A stretch of 64,000 nucleotides of DNA, taken from Kwoniella bestiolae CBS 10118 (Eukaryota; Basidiomycota; Tremellomycetes; Tremellales; Cryptococcaceae). The stretch is from positions 2,604,001 through 2,668,000 of the forward strand of contig NC_089242.1 of assembly GCF_000512585.2 (NCBI RefSeq). The letters are read 5' to 3'. Shown in pieces: positions 11,435 to 20,778 of this stretch; position 1 is the first letter of the stretch; each line of letters begins with the position of its first letter. The notes beneath the pieces were generated by a model, which saw only the letters and a program-made list of their open reading frames with translations, ran no database searches and had not been told where the DNA came from. The translations under genes and the position numbers were made by a program.

Positions 11435-13095
11435 TTAATCATATGGTCTGTTCTCGGGGACTGAACTCACGTTAAAACCCTCCAGAGCAGGTAACCCCCA
11501 TTCCTCAGGATTGAACTCCTCCAAATGCTCCAACACCTGCTTAGCACCAAAGTTGGCTGCGGGGTCGAGCGCAAGCAGTTCGGGATCCGGTACCCAGATG
11601 ACTAATGGATCGTTGGAACATTAACAAGGTGTGATTTGTGGGACCTGTGTGTTGGTCGTAGAAGAAGTGGAAGGTAGATTGGATTGTTTGACTCACCATT
11701 CATACCTGCCGCTACACCTGCTGTAACTCCAGGTCTGGCATCTTCAAATACCATTCCCTTTGATCTCTCGATCCGTTGGGAGTCGGTACATGATTCTGCT
11801 GTTCCGACGTCTCTCCCTGTAGAGTGGGTAGATGATCAGCCCACTCTCCTTGTATATGATTCAATCCATGACCTGGGTTGTCAAACTGCGAGAACGGAAT
11901 GATCGACTTCGGGCAAGTACTTGGAAGTACTCACCTAAGCTGTGTGCAGCAGCTAAGAACACATCGGGTTTGGGTTTCCCCCTACCCGGTTTCACTTCGG
12001 GCGAATCTCCCGTTAAGATGCAGTTTGGTGGGAAGAGCGAGAAGATGTGGGGGAGGTGGGTCTGTAAATCATCATGAACGCGATCAGCGATTATGAATCA
12101 ACGGATCCACAGGTTACGGTTGATCGTAGATGAAGTGAAATAGGACAGCTCACAGTTTTATAAGTGAAATTCTCGTACGTCGAGCCAGTAGCCAAGGCAA
12201 TAGGAACTCCAGCTTCATACTATCATATCACATACAGTGTTATTCAATCATCATTCTTTCTTTCATACCGAGCTGTACCCGCTAGACCCACCAATCCTTT
12301 CACCAAAGCCGCGGCCCCTCTCATCGGTTCGACCTTCCTGAATAGCTCTTCCCTCTTCCTGTCCCCCTCTCTCATGTATTCTTCTGTCGTCATGTCTTCC
12401 TTGACTCGCGGGAAGTGCGAGAGGATGTATTCTGCTGCCATGTGTGAGGCTAATGTTCATCAAGAAGACATAAAAATTCAACGTCAACGTCAGCTTGACC
12501 AGACGATTCCTCGGGCAATCGGTGATGGGTGAATATTGATTCGAGCTGTTCACGGGAGAGATGCGCTGGGCAGACCGCAGAGATGTAGAGAGTGAAGGAA
12601 AAGAAAGACACTCACTCTTACCCATCACTCCAGCTTTGATCTCCCACGTCATCTTATAGCCATATCGTTCGAGCGTGCTGTCTAAAAGTCATAACAGTCG
12701 TCGTCAGCCTAGAGCTATCCAGGCAGCTTGGCCGAAGACCTACTCGTCACCTGTGTGTATATCCTCTATAAATACAAGTATACATTAGCTTCGACAAGGT
12801 CACCAGAGGAGAACTATCGAACATACCTCTGAGTCACTATCATCATGAAACGACAGAATATATCAATCAGTAAGAGTATCCTCGGGATGTCATCGCCTGA
12901 TTTGAGATCCAGCTCACACTGATATAAAGGAATAAAGAAAAATCAGATCATTTGTTAGCACTGCTGTACAATGATCATGTGGTGATTCCATGTTATACGG
13001 GTACGGTTGACTGACTCACTCAATAATCCATCCATGTCGAATATACAATACTCAATCTTCGGTCTAGGTTCCGCCCCGGATGTGCTGGACGACAT
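11435..13095 (-). CDS. HAD-superfamily phosphatase (pseudouridine-5'-phosphatase-like), with candidate 1-nt exon
   Basis: Cytosolic HAD hydrolase of the HDHD1/beta-phosphoglucomutase-like group; the exact substrate (pseudouridine 5'-phosphate, a sugar phosphate or another) cannot be told. My model reads right to left: 13020-13095, 12918 (one base), 12827-12836, 12751-12763, 12616-12681, 12292-12449, 12154-12219, 11935-12061, 11697-11816, 11435-11601. It totals 804 bases, 267 residues. Motif I is FDMDGLLIDSE (Asp20 nucleophile, Asp22 acid/base), then MTWEIKAGVMG, the cap region, VPIALATGS (motif II), KPKPDVFLAAA (motif III Lys) and MVFEDARPGVTAG (motif IV). The Ile of LLIDSE is assembled from three exons, including a single T at 12918. 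The alternative donor gtcagt would give LLSDDSE and break the fixed spacing. A strong gtgagt follows the last aligned residues (GFN); I read through it to a TAA at 11435, so the C-terminal dozen residues are uncertain. Confidence 0.85.
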
Positions 13096-13818
13096 GGCGA
13101 GGGAGTGGTATTGTAGCTTCAGATTTGTTCGATGGTGAGGGGGAATTATGTGGGGGATTTCAAGAATAGGATAGTATTGATCAGCTCGATGATGTTGATT
13201 ATAAATAGCTGTTTAGTAGAAAGTCGAGTCACTTGCGATTCAACGAATATGATGGACGAACAAACGATATTCCGAGATCGGACCGGGAAAGTCAGTCCTC
13301 TTCTCCCCGACTTGGCTTCATTCCTTCACAGTCAATGAGAGCAACCTCTAGCTTATCCTGCTCCATTCCTCTCTGAACCCACATGATATTGTCTGGATAG
13401 TGCTCTGCTAGTCATGTACACGAGTCACTCTGCCTCGCTCCAACCTTCGCTTCGATACGTATTTTCATACTTGATAATAATATATACCGCCAAACCCTCT
13501 ATCAATTCTATATGTGTGATATGATAAATGTCCCTCTTTCCTTTTGGATCAAAGCAAAGCAAGAGCAAGGGGGTTGAATAAGGCGAGAAAGGATTTCTCT
13601 GCTATGAATCGTTGTTAAAGAACACTTAGCGAAGAACGAAAGCGAAAAGGTAAAAATGTCCATGTATAAAAGGTGAAATGTCCAAGAGCAGAAAATAAGA
13701 TATTTGATCTATAGATATTTGACTTGGTACGGTGATGCTACAATGTGTTAATGCTATTATAATGCGAGGACGACTTGAACCCGAGAAACGAAAGACAAGC
13801 TGATGCTGAGTTGAAAGC
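13096..13818. other. Intergenic region
   Basis: About 720 bases between the HAD phosphatase start and the CPL1-like stop, both on the minus strand. Nothing recognised beyond A/T-rich stretches near 13540-13800. Confidence 0.5.
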
Positions 13819-14556
13819 CTAACCCATCACCACCTGATCTTCATCCTCCGATTCCAGTCCTATAGCAGTCACTGGCGTAGCTGGTGTGGTGGTTCCCTTC
13901 TTGACGCAGGTTTGTCGATCGGGTGAGACAACGTATCCGTCGTAGCATGAGTATACAGCGCACGAACCGGATTCGCAGCCTGTTGCTCGTGCGTTGGCGA
14001 TTAGGGAGCAGTCTTGGCTATGTACGAGATAAGATTGAGTCAGCTTACTGTACAGTCACATGGCTTGATTAATGACTGAGTGATGGCCTGATTGAACGGA
14101 TGCAGATCAAGTGATGGCAATGCACCAATGATCTGCACCATCAGACCGAACGAATACAGATCCACGCGTATAAACTCACCCTGCACCAAGCGCCAAACAA
14201 CCCCCACAAGAGTTCAATTCCGTATCCAGTTCCACACACTCAAAACCAACTTTGAACCAATCCGCCAGACTGTTCAGACTACTCTCCAACTTTGTCACGC
14301 TCTCTGTCGTGATGTCCTCAGAAGTGGGGATGGGACAAGCGACAGATCCGCCGGGACAGAGGAAACTTGAGTAATCCTTCTTCTTGAGGGGTTCAACTTT
14401 CTTGGCACGTTTTTGCGCGCCCATACGACGTGATGGCTGGGGTGCTCGGGGTTGGAGTTTGTCGGCTGCTGCTGCGGCGTTGACTAGTGATAGTAAGGTT
14501 GTGGATAGGACGAAGAGGAGGATGAGGCGGGTAATGGATGATGGTAGGGATATCAT
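13819..14556 (-). CDS. Secreted CPL1-like cysteine-rich protein
   Basis: Two exons (14180-14556 and 13819-14017) give 191 residues. Residues 1 to about 27 are a clear signal peptide (basic start, long hydrophobic core LILLFVLSTTLLSL, ending VNA before Ala-rich sequence). A basic linker (RAKKVEPLKKKD) follows. The mature part has ten cysteines: FLCPGGSVACPIP, FECVELD, SCGGCLALGAGQDCSLIANA, GCESGSCAVYSCYDGYV and RQTCVKK. This order (CPGG, CGGC, QDC, GSCxVxSC-DGY) is the CPL1-like domain common in basidiomycetes. In Cryptococcus neoformans CPL1 is a secreted factor linked to capsule and host interaction. This gene is a family member, and I cannot say it is the orthologue. It ends with an acidic tail and shows no GPI signal. 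It is transcribed away from the DAHP synthase gene. Confidence 0.85.
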
Positions 14557-16497
14557 TGTGGGTGTTTGGGTTGTCGTGTGGACGTGAGGTAGTTGGCGAA
14601 GATACCGATATTAGATAGAGTGATTTGTTTGGGTGTTTGTTGATGGATGATGTTGTTATTGAAATAGAGGCGATATATATCTTCTAGGTGTTGTGGTTTG
14701 TTTTCAAGAAATCAACAACTTCCTTGAATATACTAAATCCGAAATAAGATACCACCTGACCAATGCGTGTTTGCTTTAGAAGGAATGTCCTTCGATGCTA
14801 CTAATTTGATATCTCGGGCACTGAGAAGATTCCACTCCGTCACAAAAGTCCTTCTGATGGGATAACTGATGATTCGATTGCTACGCTGTAAGGAATGTTT
14901 GGTTTAGATTCTGCTTCTTTATGTTGATGATCGACAAAAGGAATTCCTTTGGTTTCTTTCTTTCTCTCTACGAGTTGAGTAAGATAAGGAAGGACCGTAA
15001 GGCAGAAGTATATCCTTGTTGTTGCGTACACGGCGTTCGTTCTCCTATTTCCTCGCGGTTCTCACGCTATACTAGCTATTCTGCGAAAAATCTTAATGAT
15101 GCTCCGATACCTTTGATGTTCTCTACTAATGTGATATATGTAAGTTCAAAGAATGAAAGATGAAATAAAGAGTAATGTGAGATGGGATATATCACTTGTG
15201 ATGATATGAGTGGGAAGATATGGGAGTGGTATGTACGTGCATGTACAGCAATAGTAGTATGAGTAGTACTAGTTATGAAAAAGGGCTGCAACATCAGAGT
15301 ATTAGTATTAGTATTTTGCTCGCGCGGTCTATTTTCCAAGAAGAGTAAAAGTAAAACATCCGATAAACCTGTGAGTTTACCCTGAGATTTCGTTATTTTT
15401 CACTCTTACGAGGTCAAAGCGGGAGATCACCGATATGCCATATCACCCTATGACCCCCTAAATATCATAATTGAGACACCTTATCCAGGTAGGACCCTTG
15501 TTTGCTTCTTTACAGTAAACATGAGATGTGGATATCCGGTGTGGCTTTTCCGAGCCGGTACATGGTCTTACTCGTTGAGTTAGAACCCGGTGTTCATGCA
15601 CTGAAGGAACAACCGACCTTAAACTAGCATAAACTTTAATTCCTCCTTGAAGAGGTCATCGACTTCGGAGAAGGATAAAACAGAACGCAGAGCTAACGTC
15701 ATGTTGTTTTTCCATATCAAGCCAAATTCATTTGGACGAGTGAACATATCGTTATGGCGATTGCTTTTCCTTCAGCCATTCTGTAAGTTGGGTGATAAAC
15801 GATGCAACTGCCGCAATCTCGCGTGTGGTCAGATCGATCGCATGAATTGATTCATTGTTTGTGTACGCATGGGTTGATTGATGAATACCATCACAATCAT
15901 CTACTGCCGATTGACTATCCATCTCTCCTTGTTTCGAGTTTGATTAGTCTGGGGCGCACAGTAGCGCACAGTACACCGACAAGAATGTCCACTTGGGGCG
16001 CGTGTCCACACTTCCAAAAACGGAATCTATGCCACGCATAACAGTGCTCAGTCTGAACTCCCACGGTCACTGAGTCAACTTGATCACTGTGCAATACGTA
16101 ATCACCAATGTCGCATGTTGTTAGAAAATGAGATGAGTCGAATCTCCAGATGAAAGAGTGGAGGTGGAAACGGTTCGTTCATTGAAAATCAAAAGTTGGT
16201 TCAAGGATGATGGATGATGCTGTTGGAGGACAATAAGATCAATCAACTCTGCTTCTGTACACGATCCTAGCTTCTTTGCTTCCTGCTTCTAGAAAGAATC
16301 ACCGGTGCTGCTTTTCGCTGCTCAGAGTATTCAAGCTCTAAAATATCAATTGTCAATCCTAATAAAGTGCGACCATACTATTTAGGACCAGCTAAAAGGT
16401 ATATCAAGGGTGTTCAAGCTCTATCCTTTGTCAATTCGAATCTCACGGCAAACCTGTCCCTTATCCTGTCCAGATCACTTACAGAAATTCTCATACC
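14557..16497. other. Long divergent intergenic region
   Basis: About 1.9 kb between CPL1-like (-) and DAHP synthase (+). No frame with convincing protein character and no RNA gene found. There are short imperfect AGTA/TATTAG repeats around 15250-15315. The length fits a regulated divergent promoter, but this is only an impression. Confidence 0.5.
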
Positions 16498-19073
16498 ATG
16501 TCAACTAAGGAGTGGACACCGTCAAGCTGGAGGGAGAAACCTATAGCTCAGGTATGTAGTAGCATCCTCAGTCCAGCCTAGTCCAAGCTTCACAACCCCC
16601 ATCTCATTTATCATCAGATTTATGATACATTGGCTGAACCTGCTTCTCACCGACATAGGATGTGATCTACGAAGACAAAGCTCATCTCGAAAAGGTTTTG
16701 ACGAAACTACGAAGATTGCCTCCTCTAGTCTCGCCCGTAGAGGTCAGTGCGAACTTACTATTCACTATATCTACACTTATATGCTGATATCCCAGAGTAG
16801 ATTGATCGCCTCAGAAGTCAACTCGCAGATGTAGCTGCCGGTAAAGCGTTCCTACTTCAAGGCGGAGATTGTGCAGAGCTGTTCGATGATTGTTCGTCGG
16901 TGAGTTCATCCGTCCAGCGTCTTCCCCCTGGGCCACGAATGACTGACTGTCAACATATGACTTAGGACCCCATTGAGCACAAATTGTCCTTGTAAGCTGG
17001 ACCCCCCTTTCTCGCAACGAAAAGAATAATCACAGCTGACTTGCTCCCTGATATAGAATCCTTCTCATGTCACTCATCATCCTGCACGGCTCACGTCTCC
17101 CCGTCGTCCGAATCGCAAGGATCGCAGGCCAATATGCCAAACCCCGTTCCAAACCTACCGAAATGGTAGATTTCGAAGTTGCCGATGATTCCATCCCGGG
17201 ACAAACAAAAGTTGAGAAGAGGGAGATATTGAGTTTCAGAGGTGATAATGTCAATGGGTATGATAAGAGCGATAGGAACCCTGATCCGGAGAGGTTGTTG
17301 GGGTGAGTTGACTCTAACACTCTGCATATTTCGTCTTGTCCCCTCGACGATACTCTTTATGAACACGATGACTTATATCGCATTTTGAATAACAATAGCG
17401 CATACTTCCACTCAACAGCGACACTGAATTACATCCGTACCCTCCTTCTTTCCGGCTTCGCAGACTTGCATAAACCCCTCGACTGGTCTTTCTCACATGT
17501 CAGATCACCAGAGATCCACAAGGCTTTCTCGGCTGTCATTGAGAGCTTGCAAGATAGTCTGGACTTCATGAAGGTTGCGACTGGTGCGGTAGGGGGCGGT
17601 GAGAGAGGTGGCATTGAGACTGTTGATTTGTTCACCAGGTGGGTGACATGTCGCTGCAATCTTACAGATGTATGTCATAGCCAACTTGCTGATTGTTGTG
17701 GCTTTGATCCAGTCACGAGGCTCTGTTATTGGAATACGAAGAAGCCTTGACCCGTTCAGACGAAGGATCAACCACCCGCTCATTCTCCCCTCCATCGTCC
17801 AAAGCATCTACCCCGGCCGTATCACGCTCCGTCTCCCAAGTACGCGTCGGCTCGAACTCTGAATCAGCCTACCCCCACTCTCCAGTCAGACCACCCAAAT
17901 CACCCTCTCTCGCTAATTCCTTGGCGAATTCTTTCTCCGATATACGCTTGGAGAGTGCCAAAAGCCAGAAGAAGGAGAAATGGTATAATACTTCTGCGCA
18001 TTTCATCTGGATTGGAGATAGGACGAGACAGCTGGATGGGGCTCATGTAGAGTATTTCAGGGGGATAGCTAATCCCATGTGAGTTGTGCATTTCACATAG
18101 TAAACAATGTAAAGCTTATTGTTCAATGGGGTCGGTAGAGGTATCAAGACTGGACCTTCCATGAAACCTGAAGAGATTGTCAGGATACTCGACAGTAAGT
18201 TCATACACATGTCACATGTCTATAATTTTGGGTACGGCGTGCTAATCCCTCTCGTACAGTTGTCAATCCCGATAGGATACCTGGAAAAGTCACCTTGATT
18301 GGACGATATGGCGCAGAAAAGGTTGATCAGTTCTTACCTGCTCATATCGATGCTGTGAAAGCTACGGATCATGTGGTGGTTTGGCAATGTGATGCTATGG
18401 TGGGTCTGTTTCCACCGATCACGTTGCTGAAGTATACAACTAATTTTGTACTTTTTCCACTTCAATAGCATGGCAAGTGAGTTGATCGATTGGAATGTCA
18501 CGCTCTTGCGCTCTCGGGAGGATTACATGCTGAATTAATGTCGATAGTACCAAATCATCCCAGACTGACCCATCGCTTAAAACTCGACATTTCGTAGATG
18601 TTATCACGGAGATCACCAAGTCTATGGCTATCCATCGTGAGAAGGGTACGATATTGGGTGGAGTGCATTTGGAATTGACCGGGGAAGTTAATGAGGAGGG
18701 ATACTCGGTTGTAGGTATTATTTCACACCGCTGTAGCCCTGTAGCTAAGGGGAAGTAGAGTTGACCGCTGATTGCTGTTGTTCCGTTTACAGACCGAGTG
18801 CATCGGAGGATCAATGGAATTGCAAGATAAAGACTTGTCATTCAACTATAGAACACATTGTGATCCCAGATTGAACTTTGAGCAAGGATTGGGTGGGTCG
18901 AAATTTTGCTTCATTAAACGGTGTAGGAAACAAGCTGATCTTGATGTGCGCCTTACTTTGTAGACGTTGCCTTTTTACTTGCTGATCATCTGAGATCGAA
19001 GAGAAGAGGGGAAGAACCAAAAGATATCTTGCTATCTTCGTTGAGGGGTAGATCGGGGCAACCTCAGGCTTAA
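16498..19073 (+). CDS. Class II DAHP synthase with Ser-rich insert and 8-nt exon
   Basis: Condenses phosphoenolpyruvate and erythrose 4-phosphate, the entry to the shikimate pathway. Thirteen exons: 16498-16551, 16659-16742, 16801-16899, 16966-16991, 17057-17302, 17399-17638, 17713-18078, 18139-18194, 18260-18399, 18469-18476, 18548-18710, 18793-18892, 18964-19073. They sum to 1692 bases, 563 residues. Plant/bacterial-type (class II) signatures are evident: FLLQGGDCAELFDDCSS, RIARIAGQYAKPRS, FRGDNVNGYD, TSHEALLLEYEEALTR, SAHFIWIGDRTRQLDGAHVE, IGIKTGPSM, VTLIGRYGAEKV, WQCDAMHGNT, GGVHLELTGE and ECIGGS. The Cys in GGDCAE and the His-Gly-Asn in MHGNT are metal/active-site regions. The 8-base exon 18469-18476 encodes HG plus part of Asn. 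A roughly 70-residue Ser/Pro/Ala-rich stretch (about residues 265-337) interrupts the fold between EEALTR and the SAHF segment. Confidence 0.94.
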
Positions 19074-19311
19074 GATGGGTCATGATAACGGAGGTAAACA
19101 TAGAGGGGTGCACAATGATAAGGGGGATGATACGAAGCACAAACCAATTGTGTATAATGTTAAACCGCTGGGTGTTTTCCACATGAGCATGATGCATGGT
19201 TATATTTGCTATTATCGAGACTAAGCGCTGCTACACATTCGCTTCCCCTCTTCTTGGCTGTTTAGACTTGGTTCATCTTGTGTGTTGAATGACACAACCG
19301 GGACTATGTGA

Positions 19312-20429
19312 CTATGGTCGACCTTCTTTGTCCAGCTCCTCCAAGACCATCTTTGCTCCTTCTACTATGATTTGATGCTCGACCTGGAATTCAAGTATTA
19401 CAGCATCAGGACAAGTATTTATATGAATTACCAGAATCAGACCTCGAGAGGATGGACAGTCGATACTGCCCCAAGTTAATGACCCCCTCCCATCCACAAC
19501 TACTACGGTAAAGAGATAACTCACCTCATGTATCCTCCCCTCAAGATCCTCCAACTTATCCCCCTTTTTAATTTCCACCTTCCTGACAATGAGCGGTTCC
19601 CCCCTATCCACCTCAGCTACAACCCGATGAACCATCACTCCCGTATGTTCGATCTCGCCATTATTGAACGCATCGAACGCTCGGCCAATGGCGTTGGCAC
19701 CGTCGAATGCACCGGGAAGGGCTGGGTGGAGGTTGATTATGGGGATGGGGAATTGTTGGGTGGGCGGTGGGGAGGGGAGTTCGACGGTCTTCTTATTTGC
19801 TTCTTTCGTCTCTTCCTTTCCTTCGACTTCTTTCTTCTCTAGTCTATCACCCTCTTGAGAACTCGATGTTGGTTTTTCCTTATCATCCAAGCTAAGATTC
19901 TTCATAGAAGGTATAGCCTCCGTCCCACTCGGTAAACTATCGACCTTGGGTGGAGGCAAAGCCGGTGCCCCCGGAGGAGGGATCTCGCCATTCAAGATTC
20001 TCAAAAATTTATCACTAAGAATATGCATCCACCCAGCCAAAACCACCAAATCAGGCTTCGACTCGATGATTTGTCTGGCAACCTCACAGTCGTAATCTTC
20101 CCGCGTGGAACCGGGATTCCGATTCTGGAAGGTCTTGAGTGCGCATACGGATGTGGGGATGGGTGGGGTGTGGGTTTTGGCTCTGGTTAGACCATATGCG
20201 TTTGAGCGGGAGGAGAGGACGTGGGTTATTTGGGAGTTGGGGAGAGAGGGAGTGTTGGAGGCGTCCAGAAGAGCTTGGAGGTTTGAGCCTTCATACAAAC
20301 CATATCAGCTAAGCAGTATTTGGGATGGACAGCTTTGGGAATGAAAGGATACTTACCCGACCCAGAGATTAGGACGGTTATCCTCCTGACTCGTTTGGTG
20401 GGTATTATGGTTTCGTGGAGGGTTGTCAT
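19312..20429 (-). CDS. ADE8: Phosphoribosylglycinamide formyltransferase
   Basis: Third step of de novo purine synthesis: transfers formyl from 10-formyl-THF to GAR. Exons 20357-20429, 19525-20288 and 19312-19383 give 302 residues. Motifs in order: VRRITVLISGSGSNLQALLDA (phosphate-binding start, built across intron 1), REDYDCEVARQIIESKPDLV, LAGWMHILSDKFL, INLHPALPGAFDGANAI and GVMVHRVVAEVDRGEPLIV, with catalytic Asn/His/Asp positions present. Between FLRILNGEIP (about residue 126) and FPIPIINLHP (about 209) there is a low-complexity Pro/Glu/Lys insert of about 80 residues; bacterial and yeast proteins have only a few residues there. The C-terminal exon is short (EGAKMVLEELDKEG). The acceptor before exon 2 is aag. 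The gene is divergent from the dihydroorotate dehydrogenase gene. Confidence 0.94.
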
Positions 20430-20778
20430 TGTGTATAGAGGGGTATGCTGTGGATAGTTGATAAATATATTATATATATATATGTTACTTTGCTATCTTT
20501 CTTCTTTCATGAGCAATCCACCACCTTTATTTTCAACTTTTCCGAGCAAGTGAGTTAAGCTTCTCGTGGATTAAGGTGATAAGCACGTGGCAACATAAAG
20601 GTATGACGTGTACATATTTCCCCTTTAATACTACTCAACTTCGGAATGTCACTCAAATGGATTGCCGTGTTACTACTACTCGTGCCTACAAAGATAGCAG
20701 CTCAACACCTTTCCCATACTTGATACTCTCTGTCAATTGCAAGACTGCCAGCAACAAAACGGGACCTACACCACCACC
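20430..20778. promoter_or_regulatory. Shared divergent promoter, ADE8 / dihydroorotate dehydrogenase
   Basis: About 350 bases separate the two start codons. A run of alternating AT at about 20463-20483 sits just upstream of the ADE8 start and is the only core-promoter-like element I see. One purine and one pyrimidine gene share the space. Confidence 0.55.

Noticed and set aside
12837..13019. Reading the HAD gene with one 183-base intron and exon 1 extended to AGTGA
   Set aside because: It keeps the frame but gives DGLLSDDSE, inserting two residues into the rigid HAD motif; the two-intron model with a 1-base exon fits both the motif and the splice consensus better. Kept only as the main alternative.
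14557..16497. Several 60-90 codon frames in the CPL1-like/DAHP synthase intergenic region
   Set aside because: Both strands show scattered short frames without family motifs, splice logic or codon pattern of neighbours.
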